Below, in pieces: positions 1 through 7,450 of a DNA stretch of 64,000 bases. Each line of letters opens with the position of its first letter. The first letter of the stretch is position 1. The DNA comes from Changshengia sp963803165 (GTDB taxonomy: Bacteria; Chloroflexota; Dormibacteria; Aeolococcales; Aeolococcaceae), in NCBI GenBank assembly GCA_963803165.1, contig CAWDLK010000002.1, forward strand, positions 434,001 to 498,000, given 5' to 3'. The position numbers and the translations under genes were made by a program. A model generated the notes under the pieces. It was not told where the DNA came from, searched no databases, and saw nothing but the letters and a program-made list of their open reading frames with translations.

Positions 1-479
1 GCCTGGCGGCGGTGCTCCATCTTGGTCTCGGCGATCACCGGCGCCACCGGGGTGGGGCGCCCCTCCCGGTCCAGGGCCACGAAGACGAGGTGGGCGCTGG
101 CCACGTGTCGGTGCCGGCCGAGGGGCAGGGTCTCCACGTCCACCCTGACCCCGACCTCCATCGAGGTGCGGTGGACGTCGTTGACCATGGCCTTGACGGT
201 GAGCACGTCGCCGATGAACACCGGGGCGAGGAAGCTCATCTCGTCGATGGCGGCGGTGACCACCCGGCGCCGGGCGTGCTTGATGGCCGCGATGCCGGCG
301 GCGCCGTCGACCAGCCGGAGGATGGTGCCGCCGTGGACGTAGCCGGCATGGTTGGCGTGCTCGATCTCCATGATCTGGCTGAGCACCGTCGCTGAGCCCG
401 AGGCGGGCCGGGGGGTGAGGTCGGGCTCCGCCTCGTCGAGCTCCTGGAGGGCGAGCGGGATGGGGAGCGGGTGTCTCAT
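1..479 (-). CDS. Acyl-CoA thioesterase (YciA/ACOT-like hotdog fold), partial at the 3' end
   Basis: Hydrolyses acyl-CoA to free fatty acid and CoA, judged by family. The ATG at 479 overlaps the stop of the upstream amidohydrolase (ATGA), so translation is probably coupled. The visible 159 codons show the hotdog helix signature NHAGYVHGGTILRLVDGAAG at about residues 43-62, with the catalytic Asp in LVDGAAG. A second conserved block, DEMSFLAPVFIGD, lies near residue 80. The gene runs off the left edge, so its C-terminus is missing. It is the last gene of a three-gene operon. The family assignment is firm; the preferred chain length cannot be read from the sequence. Confidence 0.85.
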   Translation of the reverse strand, partial: MRHPLPIPLALQELDEAEPDLTPRPASGSATVLSQIMEIEHANHAGYVHGGTILRLVDGAAGIAAIKHARRRVVTAAIDEMSFLAPVFIGDVLTVKAMVNDVHRTSMEVGVRVDVETLPLGRHRHVASAHLVFVALDREGRPTPVAPVIAETKMEHRRQ

Positions 480-1660
480 CGCAGCCACGCGAGGAGCGCG
501 CGGGTGGAGGTGGAGAGGGCGACGGGCAGCGCCCGCTCGTCGATGTCGAAGCGGGCGTGGTGATGAGGCGGGCGCACCGGGACCGCGGGGTCTCCGGCGC
601 CCACCAGGTAGTAGCAGCCGGGGACCCGCTCCAGGAAGCAGGCCATGTCGTCGCCGACGGTGACCGGCCGGGCCAGCTCGACGTTGGCCTCGCCGACCGC
701 CTCGACCGCCGCCCGGCGGACCACCTCGGCGCTCTCCGGGTCGTTGACCACGGGTGGGCAGCCGGCCACCAGCTCGAAGTCGAGCGGCGCCCGCAGGGCG
801 CCCGCCACCCCCCGGGCCACCTCCTCGACACGCGCCATCAGGCTCTCCCTGAGCGGCTGGTCGGGGGCGCGCACGGTGCCGTGCAGCTCGACCTGCTCGG
901 CGATGACGTTGTGGGCGCGGCCCCCGTGGACCATGCCGACGCTCACCACCGCGGGGCGGTCGGGGGCGACCTCGCGGGCCACCAGGGTCTGGAGGGCGAC
1001 CACCACGTGGGCGGCGGCCACCACCGGGTCGACGCTCAGGTGGGGAAGGCCGCCGTGGCCGCCGGTGCCCCGGACCACGAGGCGGAACTCGTCGGCGCTG
1101 CCGAAGAGCAACTCCCCGGTCACCGCCACCCGCCCGGCGTCGAGCGGCGTCCAGAGGTGCAGGCCGAGGGCCCGATCGACGCCCTCGAGGGCGCCCTCCT
1201 CGATCATCGGGACGGCCCCGGCGGCGATCTCCTCCGCGGGCTGGAAGCAGAGCCGCAGCCGCCCTCGCCAGCCCTCGCGCAGCCCGGCCATGACCGAGGC
1301 GACCCCCAGCGCGATGGCGACGTGGCCGTCGTGGCCGCAGCCGTGCATGAGGCCCGGGGTCTCGGAGCGGACCGGCCGGCCGTCATCGGCCTCGAGGACG
1401 GGGAGCGCGTCCATGTCGGCCCGGTACATCACGGTTGGACCGGGGCCGGCCCCGTCGAGGTCGGCGATCACCCCGGTGCCCCCGACCTGCTCGCGCACCG
1501 CGTAGCCCAGCTCCCGGCAGCGGGCCGCGGCGATGCCGGCGGTGCGGCGCTCCTGGTGGGCGAGCTCGGGATGGCGGTGGAGGTCGCGCCGGGTCTCGAC
1601 CAGCTCGGCGGCGACCCGGGCCAGCTCCCTCTCCAGGCCGGCGTTCGCGGCGGGGCTCAT
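476..1660 (-). CDS. M20 family amidohydrolase (hippurate/IAA-amino-acid hydrolase-like)
   Basis: 394 aa, the usual length for M20D amidohydrolases, which cleave N-acyl amino acids using two metals. Visible metal-site motifs are RADMDALP near residue 80, HGCGHDGH near 106-113 and FQPAEE near 143. The dimerisation/lid motif GTGGHGGLPH follows. The ATG at 1660 overlaps the stop of the upstream receiver-like gene by 4 bp, and the stop overlaps the next start by 4 bp, so all three genes look translationally coupled. The open frame continues upstream to 2839 on this strand, but that extension is the antisense of the dehydrogenase gene and has no homology-like motifs. The substrate is not predictable. 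Confidence 0.9.
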   Translation of the reverse strand: MSPAANAGLERELARVAAELVETRRDLHRHPELAHQERRTAGIAAARCRELGYAVREQVGGTGVIADLDGAGPGPTVMYRADMDALPVLEADDGRPVRSETPGLMHGCGHDGHVAIALGVASVMAGLREGWRGRLRLCFQPAEEIAAGAVPMIEEGALEGVDRALGLHLWTPLDAGRVAVTGELLFGSADEFRLVVRGTGGHGGLPHLSVDPVVAAAHVVVALQTLVAREVAPDRPAVVSVGMVHGGRAHNVIAEQVELHGTVRAPDQPLRESLMARVEEVARGVAGALRAPLDFELVAGCPPVVNDPESAEVVRRAAVEAVGEANVELARPVTVGDDMACFLERVPGCYYLVGAGDPAVPVRPPHHHARFDIDERALPVALSTSTRALLAWLR

Positions 1661-2019
1661 CCCGGAGGGGGGCCGCCGGCCGGTTCGCCCAGCAGGCGGA
1701 GGGCCGCCTCGGGGAGGTTGCGGTTGGCGACCACCTGGTCGGAGCCGGCCTCCACCGCCCGCCGGATCAGCGCCTTCTCCTCGTGGCTGCAGAAGCCGAC
1801 GATGGTGGCCGAGGGGTTGCGGCCGCGCAGCCGTGTGATCGCCTCGAGGCGCGACTCCGGCTCGTGGTTGAGGTCGACGAAGAGGAGCGGCATCGGGGGG
1901 AGCAGATCGTCCCGGGTCGCCTCGATGAGGCCGATTCCCCCCGCCGAGAGCACGGCGCGCAGCCGGCTCGCCAGCAGCAGGTCGGTGCCGAGCAGGGCTG
2001 CCCGCTGGGTGGGGTCCAT
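1657..2019 (-). CDS. Small receiver-like (pseudo-response-regulator) protein
   Basis: 120 aa. The pattern of alternating strands and helices resembles a CheY-like receiver domain: LLFVDLN at about residues 45-51 sits where the phosphoacceptor strand would be, ATIVGFCSH at about 71-79 where the Thr/Ser strand would be, and DQVVANRNL near 94 where the Lys strand would be. The acidic pocket and conserved Lys are not convincingly present, so phosphorylation is doubtful. The stop overlaps the amidohydrolase start by 4 bp. The coupling of a pseudo-receiver to an amidohydrolase and a thioesterase is unusual. The fold is inference; the role is unknown. Confidence 0.55.
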   Translation of the reverse strand: MDPTQRAALLGTDLLLASRLRAVLSAGGIGLIEATRDDLLPPMPLLFVDLNHEPESRLEAITRLRGRNPSATIVGFCSHEEKALIRRAVEAGSDQVVANRNLPEAALRLLGEPAGGPPPG

Positions 2020-2095
2020 CGACGGCCATCATATGGGCGCGCCACGGGGACCCGCAGGGTGGAGCCGGGGGACCGGGCGGTGAGGGAGTACGACG

Positions 2096-2971
2096 ATGGC
2101 GATCCGGAGCGTGGGCGTGGTCGGCGCGGGGGTGATGGGAGCGGGGATCGCCGAGGTCTGTGCCCGCCACGACCTCGAGGTGCGGCTGGTGGAGGCGTCC
2201 GACCAGCTGCTCGAGGCCGGCCGGCGGAGGATCGAGGGGTCGATGGCGCGGGGCCTGGAGCGGGGGCGGATCACCGAGGAGGAGCGCGACCAGGCCGGGC
2301 GGCGGCTCAGCCTGGGCACCGACCTGGACGCGCTCGCCGGCGTCGACATGGTGATCGAGGCCATCCCGGAGCGGCTGGAGCTCAAGCGGGAGCTCTTTGC
2401 CCGGGTGGACCGCATCGCCCCCGCCCATGCCGTGCTCGCCACCAACACCTCGGCGCTCCCCGTCATCGAGATCGCCCGGGCCACCGGGCGTCCCGAGCGG
2501 GTGGTGGGCACCCACTTCTTCAACCCCCCGCCGGTGATGCAGCTCCTCGAGCTGGTCCGCAGCATCGACACCGACGAGGAGACCCTGGCGGCCGCCCGGG
2601 AGTTCGGCGAGGGGCTCGGCAAGCAGGTGATCGTGGCCCAGGACCGGGGCGGCTTCATCGTCAACCTGCTGCTCATCCCCTTCCTCAACGGGGCGGTCCG
2701 CCTCTACGAGCAGGGTCTCGCCAGCCGCGAGGACATCGACGCCGGGATGCGGCTCGGCTGCAACCACCCGATGGGGCCGCTGGAGCTGCTCGACCACATC
2801 GGCCTCGACACGGCGCTGCTGGTCTGCGAGGCGCTCCACCGGGAGTACGCCACCAGCGAGTACGCGGCCCCGCCGCTGCTCCGGAGGATGGTCGCCGCCG
2901 GCCGCCTCGGGCGCAAGAGCGGCCGCGGCTTCTACGAGTACCCGGCGGAGGGCGGCCGGCCCCCGGGATGA
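2096..2971 (+). CDS. 3-hydroxybutyryl-CoA / 3-hydroxyacyl-CoA dehydrogenase
   Basis: 291 aa, typical for the single-function enzyme that interconverts 3-hydroxyacyl-CoA and 3-oxoacyl-CoA with NAD(P). The N-terminal Rossmann motif GVVGAGVMGAGIAEV lies at residues 7-21. VIEAIPE near 84 and the catalytic-His block GTHFFNPPPVMQLLE near 138-152 follow, then the C-terminal helical domain with NHPMGPLELLDHIG. The start is preceded by a GAGGGAG-type ribosome site about 9 nt upstream. It is divergent from the receiver/amidohydrolase/thioesterase operon, which also handles acyl-CoA, so a shared fatty-acid or butanoate context is plausible but inferred. Confidence 0.92.
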   Translation: MAIRSVGVVGAGVMGAGIAEVCARHDLEVRLVEASDQLLEAGRRRIEGSMARGLERGRITEEERDQAGRRLSLGTDLDALAGVDMVIEAIPERLELKRELFARVDRIAPAHAVLATNTSALPVIEIARATGRPERVVGTHFFNPPPVMQLLELVRSIDTDEETLAAAREFGEGLGKQVIVAQDRGGFIVNLLLIPFLNGAVRLYEQGLASREDIDAGMRLGCNHPMGPLELLDHIGLDTALLVCEALHREYATSEYAAPPLLRRMVAAGRLGRKSGRGFYEYPAEGGRPPG

Positions 2972-2988
2972 GCCCGGCGGGGGGCCGG
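2956..2988. terminator. GC-rich hairpin between convergent genes
   Basis: CCGGCCCCC (2956-2964) pairs with GGGGGCCGG (2980-2988). It overlaps the last codons of the dehydrogenase and sits just before the convergent exporter stop at 3006. There is no clear U-tract on either strand, so it would act as an unusual bidirectional terminator, if at all. Confidence 0.35.
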
Positions 2989-3005
2989 CATGTCCCGGCG
3001 AGGCC

Positions 3006-4463
3006 TCAGGCGGCCAGCGCCGGCTCCTCGCGGGCCTCGACCCGGGCCACGTCGGTGCGCCGGACCAGCCCGCGGAGCACCGCGACGCCCACCACCAGGA
3101 GGACGGCGGCGACCAGGAAGGCGACGTGGAAGCCGTCGAGGAGGGCGGCCTCCCGAATCGCCGCGGTGGGGGAGCCGCTGGCGGCCAGGGTGCTCGAGGT
3201 GGTGTTGGCCGCCAGCGTCGAGAGCACCGCCAGCCCCAGGGCCCCGCCGATCTGCTGGGTGGTGTTGAGCAGCCCGGAGGCGAGCCCGGCGTCGCGGGGG
3301 TCGACGTTGGTGGTGGCCATCAGGGTCACGGGGACGAAGGTGAGCCCCATGCCCAGGGACATGACCAGGATGCCGGGGAGCAGGTTGCCGGCGTAGCTCC
3401 CGGCGACGGGGAGGCGGCTGAGCAGGAGCATCCCGACGGCCGCCAGGGCCATGCCGATCATGGCCACCTCGCGGACCCCCACCCGCCGGATCAGGACCTG
3501 GGAGAGACCGGCACCGGCGACGATCATCGCGGTCATGGGCAGGAAGGCGAAGCCGGCGCGGAGCGGGTCGTAGCCGAGCACGTCCTGGACGTAGAGGGAG
3601 GCGAAGAAGAAGACCGCGAACATCCCGGAGGCCACCAGCAGCATCACCGCGTTGGCGCCGGTGAGCGAGCGCATCCTCAGGGCGCCGAGACGGATCAGGG
3701 GATGGGTCCGCCGGTTCTCGAGGAGGACGAAGGTGCCGAGCAGGGCCACCGACACCGCCGCCAGGCCAAGGGTCGGCACCGACACCCAGCCGGCGGTCTG
3801 CGCGTTGACGATGGTGTAGACGAGCGCGATCAGCCCCGCGGTGACGGTCAGGGCGCCGGCGACGTCGACCCGCCCGGTGGCATCCGCGGCCCGGCTCTCG
3901 GGGACGAAGCGGGCCGCCAGGAAGAGGGTCGCCGCCCCCACCGGGACGTTGACAAAGAAGACCCACTGCCAGGAGGCGAGCTGGGTGAGCACGCCGCCCA
4001 GCACCAGGCCCACCGCGCCGCCGCCGATGGCGACCGCGCTCCACACCCCCATCGCCCGCACCCGCTGCCGGCCCTCGGCGAAGGTGGTCATCAGCACCGA
4101 GAGGGCCGCGGGCGACACCAGGGCGCCCCCGATCCCCTGCAGGGCGCGCCCCGTCACCAGCTCGGCTGCGGAGCCGGCGAAGCCGTTGAGCAGGGAGGCG
4201 ACCGAGAAGAGGGCCACCCCGGCGAGGAAGAGCCGGCGGCGGCCGAAGAGGTCCCCGGCGCGCCCGCCGAGGAGCAGGAAACCGCCGAAGGTCAGCGCGT
4301 AGGCGTTGATCACCCACTCCAGGCTCCCCGTGGAGAAGTGGAGATCGCGCTGGATCGAGGGGAGCGCGACGTTCACCACGGTGGCGTCGAGCACCACCAT
4401 GAACTGCGCCAGGCCGACGATGACGAGGACAAGCCAGGGGTTGACGCGCCGAACTCCGATCAA
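3006..4463 (-). CDS. DHA2 family MFS drug exporter (EmrB/QacA type, 14 TM)
   Basis: 485 aa proton-driven multidrug exporter in the inner membrane. Motif D1 (FMVVLDATVVNVALPSI) covers about residues 21-37, and motif A (GGRAGDLFGRRRLFL) lies near 66-80. Motif C-like glycines occur in the fifth helix, and 14 hydrophobic segments fit the DHA2 family. The start is TTG, supported by GGGAG about 8 nt upstream; the next ATG would remove the first half of TM1. A near-consensus promoter and a palindrome lie immediately upstream, in the region shared with the divergent TetR gene, so repression by that TetR is likely. Confidence 0.9.
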   Translation of the reverse strand: MIGVRRVNPWLVLVIVGLAQFMVVLDATVVNVALPSIQRDLHFSTGSLEWVINAYALTFGGFLLLGGRAGDLFGRRRLFLAGVALFSVASLLNGFAGSAAELVTGRALQGIGGALVSPAALSVLMTTFAEGRQRVRAMGVWSAVAIGGGAVGLVLGGVLTQLASWQWVFFVNVPVGAATLFLAARFVPESRAADATGRVDVAGALTVTAGLIALVYTIVNAQTAGWVSVPTLGLAAVSVALLGTFVLLENRRTHPLIRLGALRMRSLTGANAVMLLVASGMFAVFFFASLYVQDVLGYDPLRAGFAFLPMTAMIVAGAGLSQVLIRRVGVREVAMIGMALAAVGMLLLSRLPVAGSYAGNLLPGILVMSLGMGLTFVPVTLMATTNVDPRDAGLASGLLNTTQQIGGALGLAVLSTLAANTTSSTLAASGSPTAAIREAALLDGFHVAFLVAAVLLVVGVAVLRGLVRRTDVARVEAREEPALAA

Positions 4464-4521
4464 GGTGGGCTCTCCCTTGCGGTGGTCGCTGGTGACGGCT
4501 AGAATCGGAAGACTGGTTCCG

Positions 4522-4558
4522 GTTCCTTACTATACGGAACGATGATTCCGGTTGTCAA
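4522..4558 (-). promoter_or_regulatory. Promoter of the MFS exporter with overlapping TetR operator
   Basis: On the minus strand there is TTGACA (4558-4553), an 18-nt spacer, then TATAGT (4534-4529). The inverted repeat GTTCC (4522-4526) / GGAAC (4536-4540) brackets the -10 box, where a bound TetR dimer would block transcription. A direct repeat TTCCGGTT (4517-4524 and 4546-4553) adds possible extra half-sites. The predicted start of the TetR gene (4542) lies inside this promoter, so both genes may be controlled together. Confidence 0.7.
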
Positions 4559-5213
4559 GGGACCCACCGCACCGATGCCTGACGCCACCCCCTCCCCACG
4601 CTCACCCCTGCCGGACCCGGCAGCCGCCGCGGACCCCGACCCCGACCACCATCTCCGCGCCGACGCCCGGCGCAACCGTGCCGCCATCCTGGCGGCGGCG
4701 GAGGCGGCCTTCGGGGCCGAGGGCCCGGACGCCCCGATGGACGAGATCGCCCGGCGGGCGGGCGTGGGCGTCGGCACCCTCTACCGGAACTTCCCCACCA
4801 AGGAGGCGCTGCTCGCGGCGATCCTCGCCGCCCACTTCGAGCCCCTCGCCGCCGAGGCTCGCGCGGCCGTGGGTGCGGCCGACCCCGGGGCCGCCTTCTT
4901 TGCCCTGGTGCACCATCTCGCCGTCGCCGTGCAGGAGTTCCGCGCTCTCGCCGACAGCCTGCGGGCCGCGGGCGTGGACGTGCATGCGGGTCTGCACGCG
5001 CACAAGAGCGCGGGATCGCAGGAGCTGCTGGAGGCGACCGGGCTGGTGCTGGCCCGCGCGCAGGAGGCGGGTCAGGTGCGGCGGGACGTCAGCATGACCG
5101 ACGTCGCGACCATCGTCGGGGCCCTCTACCAGGCCGAGGCGATCGCCCACGACCCGGCTCGATTCCTCCGCTGCGTGGACCTGGTCTGCGACGGGCTGCG
5201 ACCCACCCCCTGA
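4542..5213 (+). CDS. TetR family transcriptional regulator
   Basis: 223 aa. The helix-turn-helix is at about residues 60-88 (MDEIARRAGVGVGTLYRNFPTK), and the C-terminal part is the usual ligand-binding helical domain. It is divergent from the DHA2 exporter, the classic local-repressor arrangement. The first roughly 40 residues are Pro/Asp-rich and low in complexity, so the true start may be the ATG at 4575; neither start has a strong ribosome site. With the start at 4542, GGAAC about 2-6 nt upstream is the only candidate and overlaps the operator. Confidence 0.85.
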   Translation: MIPVVKGPTAPMPDATPSPRSPLPDPAAAADPDPDHHLRADARRNRAAILAAAEAAFGAEGPDAPMDEIARRAGVGVGTLYRNFPTKEALLAAILAAHFEPLAAEARAAVGAADPGAAFFALVHHLAVAVQEFRALADSLRAAGVDVHAGLHAHKSAGSQELLEATGLVLARAQEAGQVRRDVSMTDVATIVGALYQAEAIAHDPARFLRCVDLVCDGLRPTP

Positions 5214-5237
5214 TGGTCCCGCGCGGGCGCTCGCGGG

Positions 5238-5693
5238 TCAGGCGGGAGGCGGGGCGGGGGCGGCCGGGGGCTGCGTGCTGACGCTGACGCCGACCCAGGC
5301 GAGCATCCGCCCCTCCGACCAGAACTCGGCCCGGTACCGGCCCCGGTCGCCGAACATCGGGGCCATGTGGGTGACGGTGCTGATCAGCACCTCGTCCTGA
5401 CCTGGCGGCACCGTCGCGGCCGCCTGGAAGCGGAGCGTCGCGGGCGGGAGCACCAGCTTGCCGTCCGCGTCATTGAGCCGCAGCTCGACGTCGTGGACGC
5501 TGTGGGTGTCGGTGGGGTTGAAGCGGAAGCCGCCGACCACGTCGAACACCGCCCGACCGGGGAGCTCGGGGAGCATCAGCATGTTGATCCCGCCGCCGAG
5601 CACGTAGAGCTTGCCGTCGGGCGGGACGGTCGCGTGGTCGGCGAGGAAGGCGAAGGCCATGTCCATCGGCGCGGACTCTGACACGTCGTCCAC
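5238..5693 (-). CDS. DUF6941 family protein
   Basis: 151 aa. The N-terminal block AFAFLADHATVPPDGKLYVL and the following GGG-rich turn match the DUF6941 pattern known mainly from actinobacteria, where the function is unknown. A Pro/Ala-rich tail follows residue 140. The start taken is GTG at 5693; ATG codons at residues 10 and 12 are alternatives closer to the conserved domain. No signal peptide or membrane segment is visible. It is convergent with the TetR gene and divergent from the YtxH-like gene. Confidence 0.6.
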   Translation of the reverse strand: MDDVSESAPMDMAFAFLADHATVPPDGKLYVLGGGINMLMLPELPGRAVFDVVGGFRFNPTDTHSVHDVELRLNDADGKLVLPPATLRFQAAATVPPGQDEVLISTVTHMAPMFGDRGRYRAEFWSEGRMLAWVGVSVSTQPPAAPAPPPA

Positions 5694-5764
5694 CCGTCCC
5701 GGTCATTGCTGCTACGGTGAGGAGGGCGGAGGTGCTCTCCCGTGCGCAGATCGTGAGGTGGAAG

Positions 5765-6040
5765 ATGGGCTACATCCGAGGCTTCGTCCATGGGGCCGTC
5801 GCCGGCGCGGTGATCGGCATCTGCATCGCCCCCCAGCCGGGGGAGCGCACCCGGGCGCAGCTCAGCGCCCTGGGCAGGGCAGCGCGCGGCGGGGTCGACA
5901 CCGCGCAGCGGACCGCCAAGCACGTCGCCCCGGTGGTCAGCGGGGCGGCCGCCGCGGCGCGCCACCAGGTGGAGCGGCGCCGCCACCACGAGGACGCCGA
6001 GGCCGCGTTCCGGGCCACCACCGACAACGGTCACCACTAG
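5765..6040 (+). CDS. YtxH-like small membrane-anchored protein
   Basis: 91 aa. One N-terminal hydrophobic helix (GFVHGAVAGAVIGICIAPQP) is followed by a charged, Ala-rich, amphipathic tail ending in a His/Arg-rich stretch. Together with the PGERTR motif after the helix, this is the layout of YtxH/gas-vesicle-like stress proteins. The ATG at 5765 has GAGGTGG 5-6 nt upstream. A longer GTG start at 5717 is open but adds nothing conserved. A role in envelope stress is a family-level guess. Confidence 0.6.
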   Translation: MGYIRGFVHGAVAGAVIGICIAPQPGERTRAQLSALGRAARGGVDTAQRTAKHVAPVVSGAAAAARHQVERRRHHEDAEAAFRATTDNGHH

Positions 6041-6070
6041 GTCCGGGCGGGGCGCCGGGCGGTGCCGCGC

Positions 6071-6508
6071 TCAGGACGGGGTGGGCCGGATCACGCTGCC
6101 GGGGCCCTCGTCCTCGACCGTGCCGAGGGCCGCCAGGATGGCGAAGACGCCGATCAGCAGGTCAAAGAGGTTGATCGCCAGCGTGAAGTGCAGGTCGAGG
6201 ATGGAGCGGGTGCCGCGGTCGGTATCGCGATAGAGGAAGCCGACCACGGCGAGCGCCACCAGGATCACCCCGGCAACCCCGGTGACGATCCGGCCGACCC
6301 GGCGGCTGGCGAAGAAGCCGACGTAGGCGAAGGCGGCGAGCAGGACCACGTCGAGGACGTCCCTCGCGTAGGTGAGGTGGAGCTGGATCCCGCCGATGTT
6401 GCCCCGGGCCTGGCCGTGGCCGACCGCGACGGCGCTGCCCACCAGGAAACCCCCGATGACGACGATCAGGAAGACGACGGTGCAGATCTGGGCGTAGAGA
6501 CGGGCCAT
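6071..6508 (-). CDS. Four-helix membrane protein (DUF4383-like)
   Basis: 145 aa with four hydrophobic segments (about residues 7-29, 48-66, 72-92 and 108-128). The block LHFTLAINLFDLLIGVFAIL resembles the N-L-L-H-L-L-T-G pattern of DUF4383 membrane proteins, but the match is loose. The ATG at 6508 has GGAGGGA about 10 nt upstream. The function is unknown. The short acidic tail after the last helix is presumably cytoplasmic. Confidence 0.5.
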   Translation of the reverse strand: MARLYAQICTVVFLIVVIGGFLVGSAVAVGHGQARGNIGGIQLHLTYARDVLDVVLLAAFAYVGFFASRRVGRIVTGVAGVILVALAVVGFLYRDTDRGTRSILDLHFTLAINLFDLLIGVFAILAALGTVEDEGPGSVIRPTPS

Positions 6509-6597
6509 GTCGGGCGGTCCCTCCTCGCTCGGGGAGCAGGGCGGACGAAGCGGGCGAATGATACCGGGAGGCCGGGGGGGACCGCCGTGGGCGGCGC

Positions 6598-7362
6598 TCA
6601 GCGCGGGTCGACGCGGGCGACGACGGCGGTGACGTTGTCGGTCGAGCCGGCGGCGAGCGCGGCCTCGACGAGCCGGCGCGCGGCCTCGCCAGGGGAGGCT
6701 CCGCCCCCCGCCAGGCGGGCGATCTCGGCGTCCGCGATCGGCTCCCAGAGCCCGTCGCTGCAGAGCACCAGGACGTCGCCCGCGGCGATCGGCGTCTCCG
6801 AGAGGTCGGGCTCCACCGGGTCGCCGAGCAGGGCCCGGGTCACGTAGTTGCGGCGCGGGTCGTGGCGAGCGGCCTCGGGGTCGAGGGTGCCGGCGCGCAC
6901 CCGCTCGCCGGTCACGCTGTGGTCGGAGGTGAGCTGGACGGCCGAGCCGCCGCGGACCAGGTAGGCGCGGCTGTCGCCGGCGTGAGCCAGGGAGAGCCGG
7001 TCCGCGGAGATCAGCGCGGCGATCATGGTGGTCCCCGGGTTGCCCCCGAGCTGGCGGCGGACCTCCCCCACCGCGGTGTTGGCGAGAGCCATCACCTCGC
7101 CCAGACGCCCCTCCCCACCGCCCGGGTCGGCGAGCCGCTCGGCGGCGGCGGTCACGGCCGCGACGGCCGCCTCCCCTCCCCCGCTGTGCCCGCCCATCCC
7201 GTCGGCGAGGATCAGGCCGAGGCCGATCCCCTCCAGACCGACCAGCCGGAAGGCGTCCTGGTTCTCCTGCCGCACCGGGCCACGGGCGGTGCTCGCGGCT
7301 CCCTCCAGCCGCCACGGGCCGGCGACCACCGCGGTGCCGGCGGGGCCCGCGTCCTCGGTCAC
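6598..7362 (-). CDS. PP2C-type serine/threonine phosphatase (PrpC/PstP-like)
   Basis: 254 aa, one PP2C catalytic domain and no transmembrane anchor. Metal-binding and catalytic motifs are all present: RQENQDAF near residue 31, ADGMGGHSGGG near 53-63, LAHAGDSRAYL near 124, CSDGLWEP near 202 and GSTDNVTAVVA near 239. It should dephosphorylate Ser/Thr sites, usually opposite Hanks-type kinases; none is in the window. The start is GTG at 7362 with a weak ribosome site. It is divergent from the polyphosphate kinase operon, 88 bp away. Confidence 0.93.
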   Translation of the reverse strand: MTEDAGPAGTAVVAGPWRLEGAASTARGPVRQENQDAFRLVGLEGIGLGLILADGMGGHSGGGEAAVAAVTAAAERLADPGGGEGRLGEVMALANTAVGEVRRQLGGNPGTTMIAALISADRLSLAHAGDSRAYLVRGGSAVQLTSDHSVTGERVRAGTLDPEAARHDPRRNYVTRALLGDPVEPDLSETPIAAGDVLVLCSDGLWEPIADAEIARLAGGGASPGEAARRLVEAALAAGSTDNVTAVVARVDPR

Positions 7363-7450
7363 GTGAGGGCCGCGCCCGCGGATGCCAACTCTGTCACGAC
7401 CTCATTGTGCCGTGAATCCCGGCCGCCGCATCCGCTCGGGCTGAGGCACA

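Noticed and set aside
1661..2839. Upstream continuation of the amidohydrolase reading frame (frame open to 2839, minus strand)
   Set aside because: It is the antisense of the dehydrogenase gene and part of the receiver-like gene, has Pro/Arg/Gly-rich composition and no domain; ATG 1660 with its 4-bp overlap is a clear start.
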